Shown here piece after piece: positions 30,804 through 38,810 of a DNA stretch of 64,000 nucleotides. Position numbers and translations under genes: made by a program. Source of the DNA: Trinickia dabaoshanensis. GTDB lineage: Bacteria > Pseudomonadota > Gammaproteobacteria > Burkholderiales > Burkholderiaceae. The notes under the pieces were generated by a model. The model saw nothing but the letters and a program-made list of their open reading frames with translations. It was not told where the DNA came from and searched no databases. The stretch is taken from positions 1 to 64,000 of the forward strand of contig NZ_PNYA01000041.1 of the NCBI RefSeq assembly GCF_002879885.1, in the 5' to 3' direction. Position 1 is the stretch's first letter, and every line of letters starts with the position of its first letter.

Positions 30804-30864
30804 TTCTTTCGGGCGGCTGACGGCCCATTCAGATGTTGGGAAACAATCATCATCGGGGATTCGG

Positions 30865-31137
30865 ATGAACAAGACGGAACTGATCGACCACATCGCACAA
30901 CAAGCGGATCTATCGAAGGCAGCGGCGGGACGGGCGCTGGAGGCCGTGATCGGCGGGGTGAAAGGCACCCTCAAGAAGGGCGGAACGGTAACGCTCGTCG
31001 GCTTCGGCACGTTCGCCGTCGGCAAGCGCACTGCGCGCACCGGCCGCAATCCGCGCACCGGCGCAGCCATCAAAATCAAGGCCGCGAAGGTTCCGAAATT
31101 TAAACCTGGTAAGGCGCTAAAAGATGCGCTAAACTAG
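30865..31137 (+). CDS. hupB: DNA-binding protein HU-beta
   Basis: A 90-residue nucleoid protein of standard HU length and sequence ([11 protein letters not shown] start; [21 protein letters not shown] is the DNA-binding arm). The start has a GGGGA site and the family's usual N-terminus. In many proteobacteria hupB follows lon and precedes ppiD; here ppiD is 29 kb away. Confidence 0.97.
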   Translation: MNKTELIDHIAQQADLSKAAAGRALEAVIGGVKGTLKKGGTVTLVGFGTFAVGKRTARTGRNPRTGAAIKIKAAKVPKFKPGKALKDALN

Positions 31138-31197
31138 CGGGCTCGCTGGTTGTGAATGTCTCTGCACTTGCAACCAGGCGAAATCAGTAAGCGAGCG

Positions 31198-31273
31198 GGG
31201 TGCTTAGCTCAGTTGGTAGAGCGGCGCCCTTACAAGGCGTAGGTCGGGAGTTCGAGCCTCTCAGCACCCACCA
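31198..31273 (+). tRNA. tRNA-Val (anticodon UAC)
   Basis: 76 bases with encoded CCA. The acceptor stem is GGGTGCT paired with AGCACCC, the D-arm contains AGCTCAGTTGGTAGAGC, the T-arm contains GTTCGAG, and the anticodon loop reads CTTACAA. Confidence 0.96.
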
Positions 31274-31324
31274 CCGTTCGCATGGATTCGGTTAGATCCT
31301 CTGTGCTCTAACGTAGTACCCGGA

Positions 31325-31360
31325 AACCCGCGTCGGCATATTAGGCCTCGCGGGTTTTTT
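31325..31360 (+). terminator. intrinsic terminator after tRNA-Val
   Basis: Arms AACCCGCG and CGCGGGTT are followed by a T-rich run. Beyond it, 31361-31568 is AT-rich compared with its surroundings and holds no gene I can support. Confidence 0.85.
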
Positions 31361-31568
31361 GTTTTTTTCCGCTCGATGCGCATCGTTGAGCGATCCGTCG
31401 CGCCCGTCGATCTTTCTTGGTATTAAAAATCGTTGTTTCTGAAATATTGATTCATATCTGTTAGTCATCGTCGACGTCCGCTACCTTGAGAACGTCAAAC
31501 GCTGCCTCCGGGAATCGGCGGCAGTCGCGCCCGCCACGCGCATCCCCTCCAACAGGCAAGAATCAGCC

Positions 31569-33059
31569 ATGAAACCCGCGGACCTCGACGAACGTGCGGC
31601 GGCAGCTCCGATTGGCGCAGTGCCGCGTATCGATCATGTTCCGACTAGGGGCCAGGCGCCGCGCTTTCGCAGTGTGCTCGCGCTTGCCGTGCTCCTTACC
31701 GGCACCTTTCTTTCGCCGCTCGATTATTTCATCGTTAATTTGGCGCTTCCCGCAATTCGAATAAGCTTACATGCGACCGCGGCACAATTGCAGTTGATCG
31801 TGTCCGTTTATGCCTCGGCGTTTGCCGTTCTACTGGTGACGGCAGGGCGACTAGGAGATTTATACGGTCGAAAAAAACTATTCATGAGCGGTATGGCCGG
31901 GTTTGTGATTTCGTCGGCATTATGCGCGGGTTCGCGGAATGGTCTAATACTCATTATCGGCCGTATTCTTCAGGGCGCCTCCGCTTCGGTCATGGTTCCG
32001 CAGATATTGGCGACCATTCGTACCGTTTTCCCGAAAGAACAGCAAACGAAGGTAATGAGCTTATACGGCTTTGTGTTCGGCATTGCGTCGGTTGCCGGGC
32101 AGCTCGGTGGCGGCGCGCTGATCACCCTCAAGCCGTTCGGGCTCGACTGGCAATCGATCTTTTTGATCAACGTACCGGTCGGGACCCTGGCGCTCATCGG
32201 CGCGTGGCGCTTCGTACCGGAAAACCGGCCCGAGCTGCGGGCACGCATCGATATCAACGGCGTGTTCTTGCTCTCCATCTTTCTCGCACTCGTCATTTAC
32301 CCGCTTACGCAGGGGCGCGAAGCAGGTTGGCCGGCGTGGACCTTCGTGTGCTTCGGGCTCAGCGTACCGGTGCTCATCCTTTTCCTCGTGACCGAGCATC
32401 GTCTCGAAGCGAGGCACGGCGATCCGCTCGTCGACCTGCATCTCTTTCGAAATCCGGTGTTTTCGATCGGCCTCGCGCTGGCCTTCTGCTTTTACTGCGA
32501 CAGCGTGTTTTTCCTGACGTACGGAATCTTTCTGCAAAGCGGGTTGCATTGGACCGCTTGGACTTCCGGTGTGGCAATCCTGCCGTTTGGGATCGGTGCG
32601 GTTCTCGGGCCGCTGATGTCGCCCGAACTCGTTCGGCGCGTGGGGAGCCACGTGCTGACCGTCGGCTTTGGCCTGCTTGCCGGAGGTTTCGGAATCTCCG
32701 GCTTGGCGCTCTTTCACGAACCCATCCCGGGGGCTTGGTTCTATTTCGGCTTGCTGCTTGCCGGAATGGGGCTCGGTACCGTGCTGCCGTCGGTGGTGCG
32801 AATCGTGATCGGCGAAATCGAGCTGGCTAAGGCGGGCCTCGCCTCCGGCGTCGTGACGTCGATGTTGCAGATCGGCTCTGCTTTCGGCGCGACCGCCATC
32901 AGTGGGGTGTTCTTTTCGGTGCTTTCCACCGGTACGTCGCCCGCCGATTACGCGCGCGCTTATCAAGCGGCGATAGGCATCGCATCGATCCTTTTCGTTG
33001 CCTGCGTGATCTTGTCGATCATGCTGGTGGGGCGTCAGGCTCGCGCGGCACGCGCCTGA
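31569..33059 (+). CDS. MFS drug-type exporter, DHA2 (14-segment) family
   Basis: A 496-residue transporter with about 14 membrane segments. The first carries SPLDYFIVNLALPAI, the DHA2 motif with an acidic residue; the loop after segment 2 has GRLGDLYGRKK. The first third of the gene is visibly richer in A and T than neighbouring genes. A LysR regulator is convergent. It is probably a proton-driven efflux pump; the substrate is unknown. Weak ribosome site. Confidence 0.85.
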   Translation: MKPADLDERAAAAPIGAVPRIDHVPTRGQAPRFRSVLALAVLLTGTFLSPLDYFIVNLALPAIRISLHATAAQLQLIVSVYASAFAVLLVTAGRLGDLYGRKKLFMSGMAGFVISSALCAGSRNGLILIIGRILQGASASVMVPQILATIRTVFPKEQQTKVMSLYGFVFGIASVAGQLGGGALITLKPFGLDWQSIFLINVPVGTLALIGAWRFVPENRPELRARIDINGVFLLSIFLALVIYPLTQGREAGWPAWTFVCFGLSVPVLILFLVTEHRLEARHGDPLVDLHLFRNPVFSIGLALAFCFYCDSVFFLTYGIFLQSGLHWTAWTSGVAILPFGIGAVLGPLMSPELVRRVGSHVLTVGFGLLAGGFGISGLALFHEPIPGAWFYFGLLLAGMGLGTVLPSVVRIVIGEIELAKAGLASGVVTSMLQIGSAFGATAISGVFFSVLSTGTSPADYARAYQAAIGIASILFVACVILSIMLVGRQARAARA

Positions 33060-33117
33060 CGCCGCCACCGCTCATCGGACGGCACGAGCGAAAACGTTCG
33101 CGTCCGAATCGATGCCG

Positions 33118-34065
33118 CTACGCCGCCTGCGCCCCCACGCTTGCTTTGGTGCGAGCCGCCGTTTGCATCAGCGGCTCCCGCGCGAACACCTCGGCCACCC
33201 AATCCGCAAATACGCGCACCTTGCGCGGCAAGTGCCGGTTGCGCGCATACATGATCGATATCGGTCGCGGCGGCGAACAGTAGTCCTTCAAAATTTCGAC
33301 GAGCTCGCCGCTCTCGAGATGCGGTGCGATCGGGTAGATCGCGCTCTTGAGCAACCCGAGCCCATGAAGGCCGCAGGAGATATAAGCATCGACGTCGTTG
33401 ACGGCGATGAGCCCGTGCATGTCCACCGTTTCGACGACGCCGCCGACGAGATAATCCCAGCCGCGCATACGCCCCGTGTTGCTCGAGACGTAGTTCACCC
33501 CGATATGGTTGTGCAGATCGGCGATGGTTTTCGGCTCGCCATATTTCTCGAGGTAGCTGGGTGACGCGCAGGTGATGCGCCGCATGTTGCCGATGCGGCG
33601 TGCGACCAGCCCCGAATCCTCGAGCTCGCCCGTGCGAATCACACAGTCGACGCCTTCTTCGACGATATCGACTTGCCTGTCGCTGAGACCCATTTCGATT
33701 TCGATGTCGGGATAGCGTTCGAAAAAATCGGGCAGGGCGGGGATGATGATCATCTTCGCGATCAGCGCGGGCAGATTCACTTTGAGCCGCCCTTTAGGGT
33801 TCAGCTTCGCGTGCGTGAGCTCCGCTTCCATCTCGTCCACCTCGGCGAGCACGCGGATGCTGCGCTGATAGTAGGCCTCGCCGTCGTCCGTCACGCTGAT
33901 GCTGCGCGTCGTGCGATTGAGCAAACGCGCGCCCAAATGTGCCTCGAGCGCTTGTACCGTGCGCGAGACCTGGGGTGCCGCCAGTTGCAGCGATTCCGCC
34001 GCCTTGACGAAACTGCGCGACTCGACGACGCGCGTGAATACCTTCATTGCAAAGAAGCGGTCCAT
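33118..34065 (-). CDS. LysR-family transcriptional regulator
   Basis: A 315-residue regulator with an N-terminal winged helix (FTRVVESRSFVKAAESLQLAAPQVSRTVQALE) and a periplasmic-binding-like effector domain. The start at 34065 has a very strong GGAGGGAGGTGGG ribosome region; in-frame upstream sequence is discarded. It may control the convergent exporter, although LysR genes are usually divergent from their targets. Confidence 0.9.
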   Translation of the reverse strand: MDRFFAMKVFTRVVESRSFVKAAESLQLAAPQVSRTVQALEAHLGARLLNRTTRSISVTDDGEAYYQRSIRVLAEVDEMEAELTHAKLNPKGRLKVNLPALIAKMIIIPALPDFFERYPDIEIEMGLSDRQVDIVEEGVDCVIRTGELEDSGLVARRIGNMRRITCASPSYLEKYGEPKTIADLHNHIGVNYVSSNTGRMRGWDYLVGGVVETVDMHGLIAVNDVDAYISCGLHGLGLLKSAIYPIAPHLESGELVEILKDYCSPPRPISIMYARNRHLPRKVRVFADWVAEVFAREPLMQTAARTKASVGAQAA

Positions 34066-34297
34066 GACCCACCTCCCTCCGTATCGTTCTTTTATTCCAA
34101 CGCAATAACCGATGATCCGACGGCGGCGCCACGAGGCTTGTGCCATGCCAGCCACGCTCGCGGATTGTTATCCCAGCGGCACCAATGAATTCCGGAAAAC
34201 CGTCTTTATCCGGGAAGACCCTAAGCCTACACTGCCTTCACCTGCTGCACACGACTGTGTTCGCAGCTCCTTATAACAGTAGTCGGAGGTCGTCATC

Positions 34298-34627
34298 ATG
34301 AATACGCTTATCAAGCAACTCGTCGTGGCCGTTGCACTCGTCGCCCCCGTGGCATCCTCGTTCGCTCAGTCGAATCAACCGGTCACGCGCGAGCAAGTCC
34401 GCGCCGATTTGGTGCGTTTGGAACGCGCCGGATACAACCCGCGCGACTGGTTGCACTACCCGGAGAACATCCAAGCCGCGGAACAACGCGTGAGCGCGCA
34501 AGAGGGTAACAGCGCGGCCGATACGAGCGGTTACGGGCCTAGCGTCGAAGGCACGTCGCAGTCAGGCCATAGCGTGACCAACGGTGCCGTGAGCTCGTAC
34601 TCGCCGCCGATCTATCAGCACAACTAA
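34298..34627 (+). CDS. DUF4148 exported protein
   Basis: A 109-residue protein with a signal peptide (about 1-23, cleavage after SFA) and the DUF4148 core TREQVRADLVRLERAGYNP. Members are abundant in Burkholderia and of unknown periplasmic function. The mature part ends in a Ser/Gly/Tyr-rich low-complexity tail. Confidence 0.85.
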   Translation: MNTLIKQLVVAVALVAPVASSFAQSNQPVTREQVRADLVRLERAGYNPRDWLHYPENIQAAEQRVSAQEGNSAADTSGYGPSVEGTSQSGHSVTNGAVSSYSPPIYQHN

Positions 34628-34652
34628 GCAACGGTTTTTGAACCGGTAAAGC

Positions 34653-34687
34653 AACGGGGCGATGCGTTTTTCACGCATCGCCCCGTT
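34653..34687. repeat. perfect 15-bp stem-loop after the DUF4148 gene
   Basis: The arm AACGGGGCGATGCGT and its exact complement flank a 5-base loop. No T-tract follows on either strand, so it is not a standard terminator; it could protect the mRNA 3' end. Confidence 0.6.
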
Positions 34688-34764
34688 GGCGCGACACCCA
34701 TCGCGCAAGCGTAGCCGCCCCCTAGCCGACCCTCTCCGAGCCGCTGGGTATCCCGGTGGTGTTT

Positions 34765-34793
34765 GCCCAGGCCGTTTAGGCCTGGGCCTTTTT
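34765..34793 (+). terminator. intrinsic terminator
   Basis: A 9-bp stem (GCCCAGGCC and its complement) with a 5-base loop is followed by CTTTTT. It lies between the convergent DUF4148 and ohr genes. Confidence 0.85.
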
Positions 34794-34807
34794 CCCCTCG
34801 TACCGCG

Positions 34808-35233
34808 TTAGACGAGCGTCAGCGTCACGTCGATGTTGTTACGCGTCGCGTTCGAGTACGGGCAGACCATGTGCGCTTTTTCGATCAGCGCCTGTGCGCT
34901 TTCGCGCTCCATGCCGGGCAGCGAGATTTTCAATTCCACTTCGATGCCGAAACCGTTCGGAATCGCGCCGATGCCGACGCTGCCTTCGATCGATACGTCT
35001 TGCGGCAACGCGATCTTCTCGCGCGCCGCCACGAACTTCATGGCGCCAATGAAGCAGGCGCTGTAGCCGGCCGCGAACAATTGCTCCGGATTTGCGCCGT
35101 CGCCGCCGGCACCGCCCAATTCGCGCGGCGTCGTCAAACGCAGGTCGAGACTGCTGTCGGCTACCACGGCACGGCCGTCGCGGCCGCCCGTTGCACGAGC
35201 GTGAGCACGGTAGAGAACTTTTTCGATCGACAT
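34808..35233 (-). CDS. ohr: organic hydroperoxide resistance protein Ohr
   Basis: A 141-residue thiol peroxidase of the Ohr/OsmC family. The two redox cysteines are Cys-60 (YSACFIGA) and Cys-124 (VCPYSNAT), the Ohr subgroup pattern. It reduces organic hydroperoxides in the cytoplasm. An AGGAG site precedes the ATG. Unlike typical ohr loci there is no MarR-type ohrR beside it; a TetR gene and a shared operator are found instead. Confidence 0.93.
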   Translation of the reverse strand: MSIEKVLYRAHARATGGRDGRAVVADSSLDLRLTTPRELGGAGGDGANPEQLFAAGYSACFIGAMKFVAAREKIALPQDVSIEGSVGIGAIPNGFGIEVELKISLPGMERESAQALIEKAHMVCPYSNATRNNIDVTLTLV

Positions 35234-35359
35234 GATGCAACTCCTATCTGTAATGGATTGATGACGTTCACTCGGCCTGCCTGGATCAGGCTAGGCCATT
35301 CATACGAAACTGCCGCTTGCTTCGAACTGCTCGACCTTGACTGCATCGATTTGAATTTC

Positions 35360-35379
35360 TATCTACCAGAAGATAGATA
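35360..35379. promoter_or_regulatory. TetR-type operator copy upstream of ohr
   Basis: TATCTACCAGAAGATAGATA differs at only two positions from the palindromic site upstream of the tetR gene (36023-36042). It lies 127 bases before the ohr start. Confidence 0.65.
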
Positions 35380-35438
35380 AGACAGCGCATGAAAAGGGCG
35401 CCCAACACGCCCCGATCTCATGAGTACCGCTTATCCGT

Positions 35439-36011
35439 CTACTTTTGCTTCGACAACTTGAACGACGCTTCGACTTCTTCCAGGCGGCTCTTGGTACGAA
35501 ACAACCGGCTGGCCAGACCCGCGCCTTGCAGCGCGGCAAAGAAAGCGCGCGCCGCCTGTTCCGGCGTTGCGCTCGTTGCCAGGGTGCCATCGCTCGCACC
35601 TTCGGCAAAGATCTGTGTCAGACAAGCTTCGTTCGCCTTGAAAAACGCTTGTACCGCTAGGCGAACGGGCTCCGGCAACGTTTCGATATCGGCGGCCAGC
35701 ATTCCGCACAGGCAAATATGGTCGCCATCGCCAAGCGTGCGGCCGAACATTTTCGCGAACTTCGCGAGCTTGCCCTCGGCCGGCAAGCCGGCATCGATCG
35801 TTTTCACCGCGTCTTGCACTTCCCGCGTATAAGCGTGAACGGCTTCGAGCACCAGGTCGTCTTTCGACGGAAAGTAGTAGTGAATGCTCGAGGTCTTCAC
35901 GCCGACGAGATCGGACAGGTCGCGATAGCTGAATCCATTGTAGCCACGCAGCATCATCAGCGAGATAGCGTGATCGAGGATTTGCTCGCGGACTGTCTTC
36001 GTCGTTTCCAT
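35439..36011 (-). CDS. TetR-family repressor with Cys-x-Cys motif
   Basis: A 190-residue repressor with an N-terminal helix-turn-helix (FSYRDLSDLVGVKTSSIHYYF). Two cysteines (100 and 102, ICLCGML) sit where the ligand domain begins and could sense electrophiles or oxidants, as in NemR-like proteins; that is inference. The start at 36011 is chosen just downstream of the palindromic operator. Gene order tetR-ohr on one strand plus the shared operator suggests control of ohr. Confidence 0.85.
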   Translation of the reverse strand: METTKTVREQILDHAISLMMLRGYNGFSYRDLSDLVGVKTSSIHYYFPSKDDLVLEAVHAYTREVQDAVKTIDAGLPAEGKLAKFAKMFGRTLGDGDHICLCGMLAADIETLPEPVRLAVQAFFKANEACLTQIFAEGASDGTLATSATPEQAARAFFAALQGAGLASRLFRTKSRLEEVEASFKLSKQK

Positions 36012-36022
36012 GATGCGTACTT

Positions 36023-36042
36023 TATCTACTAGTAGATAGATA
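36023..36042. promoter_or_regulatory. palindromic operator of the tetR gene
   Basis: TATCTACT followed by its exact complement (36023-36038), then GATA. It starts 12 bases upstream of the tetR start codon, so autorepression is expected. A near copy lies before ohr. Confidence 0.7.
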
Positions 36043-36070
36043 GTCAAGCACTTCGTGTGTCGATCCGAAA

Positions 36071-37552
36071 CTACGCCTGCGACTGCTCTTCGGGCGCGTG
36101 GTGACGGCGCTTGTCCTCGTACATCGCCACGTCGGCTTCGCGCAGCATGTCTTCGAGTCGTTCGCCGCGCTCGCAGGTGGCCCAGCCCATCGAGAAGCTC
36201 AACGTCGGCCCCGAATAGAATTGATTGTTCAATTCGACGATCTGACGAATGCCGTCGGCAATGACCTCGGTCTCGCGCTCGTTGGCGCCGGGCAGCAGCA
36301 CCACGAATTCATCGCCCCCGATGCGCGCGGCTTGATACGGCTTGTGGATCGCTTTCGCGAGCACTTCGCCGGCACGGCGCAGCAGGGCGTCTCCCGCCGC
36401 GTGGCCGAGCTGGTCGTTGACGGTCTTCAGGTCATTCAAATCGACGATGATCGCGCTGACGGGGAACGGGCCCTTGCGTTCGAGGCGGTTCAGTTCGTCG
36501 ACGTAGAACGAGCGATTCTTGAGCTTGGTCAGCACGTCGTGCTTGCCGAGGTATTCGAGGTACGCCTCGGCTTTCTTGCGAGCGGTGATGTCGGTCAGCG
36601 CGAGCAGTACGAGATCCCATTCGCGCTCATGACCGGGAAACACCGAAAACTGCAGATGCAAATGCACTTCGCTGCCGTCGAGCGAGTAGTTCAGCACCTC
36701 GCGCTGCTGGAACAGGCGCCCCTCCCAAAGATCGATCAATTGCTCGCGGAAGTGCAGGCGCATATCGTCGCGAAAGACTTCGGGCAAACGGCCCAGCAAC
36801 GAAGTCTTGTCGTCGGCCTTGAATAGGTCGATCGTGTAGCGGTTCACGTCGAGCACGACGATTTCTTCCATGCAGCGCTCGACGAATTCGGGGTGCACGT
36901 CCGTGAACGTGCGGAAATCGGTGATGCCTTGCTCGCGCACTTCGTCGATGAGCGCCTTGATCCGGCGAAAATCCTCGATCCATAGCGACACGGGCGCGTG
37001 TTCGAAGAGTCCTTGCGCGTACTGATGACTCGCGAGCGCACGCCGGCGTGCGTCTTCGAGATCGGTGATGTCGTCGATCGCGACCAGTACGCGGTCCCAC
37101 GTCGCTTCGTGTCCCGGCATGATCACGCCCTTGAGCATGATGTCCATGCGCTGGCCGTCGAGGCGGTAGTTCACGCTCTTGCTCTCGAACGAGAGGCTGC
37201 CCGACCACATCTGCTCGAGTTCCTCGATATGCGCCTCGAGCATGTCGTCGCGCAGCACGTCGGCCAGGCGCGCCGAGAGTTCGTCGAAATCCTTGGCCCC
37301 ATACAGCTCCAACGTGCGGCGGTTGACCTTGAGCACGCGAATGCAAGCGGAGCATTGCGCGACACGCTGCGTGTCGGCTTCTAGGAACGCGCGAAGATCG
37401 GCGACGCCTTGGGCGCGCCAAGTATCGAACAACGCACGCAAGAGGCTGTAGTCCTCGAGCCAAAGCGAGGTGGGCGTGAGATCGAACAGGTCGAGCGGCG
37501 CGACGCTCGATGCGTCGAGGGCCGGTTCTTCGTTCTGTGTGGCTGATTTCAT
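36071..37552 (-). CDS. tandem PAS-like diguanylate cyclase
   Basis: A 493-residue protein. Two PAS-like units (about 22-165 and 178-315) are clear duplicates: each starts with a LF-x-x-x-P-x-SLW-x-ED pattern and ends with WD-x-VL-x-A-x-x-DIT. A GGDEF domain follows (about 325-485, active site GGDEF at 412-416), so it should make cyclic di-GMP. The RxxD inhibitory site is HKPY instead. No EAL domain and no membrane segment. The family is a cytosolic sensor; the ligand is unknown. Confidence 0.9.
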   Translation of the reverse strand: MKSATQNEEPALDASSVAPLDLFDLTPTSLWLEDYSLLRALFDTWRAQGVADLRAFLEADTQRVAQCSACIRVLKVNRRTLELYGAKDFDELSARLADVLRDDMLEAHIEELEQMWSGSLSFESKSVNYRLDGQRMDIMLKGVIMPGHEATWDRVLVAIDDITDLEDARRRALASHQYAQGLFEHAPVSLWIEDFRRIKALIDEVREQGITDFRTFTDVHPEFVERCMEEIVVLDVNRYTIDLFKADDKTSLLGRLPEVFRDDMRLHFREQLIDLWEGRLFQQREVLNYSLDGSEVHLHLQFSVFPGHEREWDLVLLALTDITARKKAEAYLEYLGKHDVLTKLKNRSFYVDELNRLERKGPFPVSAIIVDLNDLKTVNDQLGHAAGDALLRRAGEVLAKAIHKPYQAARIGGDEFVVLLPGANERETEVIADGIRQIVELNNQFYSGPTLSFSMGWATCERGERLEDMLREADVAMYEDKRRHHAPEEQSQA

Positions 37553-37675
37553 AGGGGCGTTTGTCGGCGATGTGCATCTGGCGACGCGATGATGCCGGAT
37601 CGAGGTTCACGTCTCGGTTAACGGCTCGCGCGGTTCGAACTGAAGACCACGGCGGTGCGGCAAATCGCGCCGCCG

Positions 37676-38494
37676 CTACTGCGATTCGTGCATCGATAAC
37701 TTGCCCGCGGCCGCGTCCAGCATGGTCGTCACTTGGTCGAGCGAGGGCGCCACGTACTCGTCGATACGCCGCATGTACGGCGTGGTCAGCGAGGCGATCG
37801 CATAACCGGCCGGGCCGAGGATCGGGAACGTGACGTCGGTCACGCCGAACGTCTGCGCGCTGTCCTTGCGCAAATGGCCGCGGTCGCGAACGGCCGCCAA
37901 CGTCGACGCGAGCGCATGCGCATCGAGCGCGATCTCACCCTTGACCTTGGTGTGCTCCGCCAGCATGCGAGCGCGTTCGGCTTCGCTCTGGAATGCGAGC
38001 ATCACCTGTCCGGACGCCGTATCGATCAATCCCACATGGGAGCCGAGGCGAATCGAAAGCCCCCAAGTACCGGGCCCATCGACCTGCGCAATGACGAGCA
38101 AATTCCCGCGGTCGTAGACGGTCAAGTGGCAAGACTGCTCCGCTTGCTCGGCGAAGGCTTGCATGACGGGCAGGGCCGCCGCGATGAATCGGTTCATCGG
38201 CGGATGCCGGTGCGCGAGCGCAAACAACTTCAGGCTCAGCGAGTAGCGGTCGCCGCCCGCGGAACGGACGACGTACTGCCGCGCGACGAGACGCTCGAGC
38301 ATGCGGTAGATCTCGCTCGCGTTGCGGCCGAGCGCTTTCATGATCTCGGCTCGTGTGAGGCCGTCCTTTTGTTCGGACAACAACTCCAAGATGTCGAGCC
38401 CTTTGTCGAGCGCCGGGGCACGGTAACGGTCGGCTTCGTCGAGCGCGGCGTCTCCGACGGCGTCGGTCGAGAGCGATGATTTCGCGGATTTCAC
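37676..38494 (-). CDS. IclR-family regulator
   Basis: A 272-residue regulator with an N-terminal winged helix (about 30-90; ALDKGLDILELLSEQ then RAEIMKALGRNASEIYRMLERL) and a C-terminal effector domain. The start is GTG; no in-frame ATG lies near the expected N-terminus. It is divergent from the sugar ABC and L-fucose-type pathway genes and is their likely regulator. Confidence 0.88.
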   Translation of the reverse strand: MKSAKSSLSTDAVGDAALDEADRYRAPALDKGLDILELLSEQKDGLTRAEIMKALGRNASEIYRMLERLVARQYVVRSAGGDRYSLSLKLFALAHRHPPMNRFIAAALPVMQAFAEQAEQSCHLTVYDRGNLLVIAQVDGPGTWGLSIRLGSHVGLIDTASGQVMLAFQSEAERARMLAEHTKVKGEIALDAHALASTLAAVRDRGHLRKDSAQTFGVTDVTFPILGPAGYAIASLTTPYMRRIDEYVAPSLDQVTTMLDAAAGKLSMHESQ

Positions 38495-38810
38495 AGGGGC
38501 GCAGCCTCAGAACATAGGGGTACTTAGGGGAAAACACGGGCGTGCGTCATGCTTGACGACCATGCGTCCGTATATGAATAATAAGTTCATCCATGAACAA
38601 GTGCATCGGCGGCCATGCTAGCCGGTGTATTGACAGCATGCGCGCAGCCGCCGGCATCCGTTGCCAAAGCAGCAGCATAACCAAGCCGCCACAGAGCGGA
38701 CCACAAGATCGGGCCATATCGGCCCGCCCCGTTGCGTCTTGCCGACGCAATACCGCGAAGCATGGAGCCCAGGGCAGCGCGAGCGCGCGCATTTGGGCCA
38801 GGAGACGACT
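38495..38810 (+). promoter_or_regulatory. control region of the sugar operon with promoter and palindrome
   Basis: A 316-base gap between divergent genes. TTGACG (38553-38558) and AATAAT (38577-38582) form a promoter with an 18-base spacer. Immediately downstream, GTTCATCCATGAAC (38585-38598) is a perfect palindrome over the predicted start, with an additional ATGAA half-site at 38574-38578. The remaining 210 bases are an untranslated leader without a gene. Confidence 0.65.
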
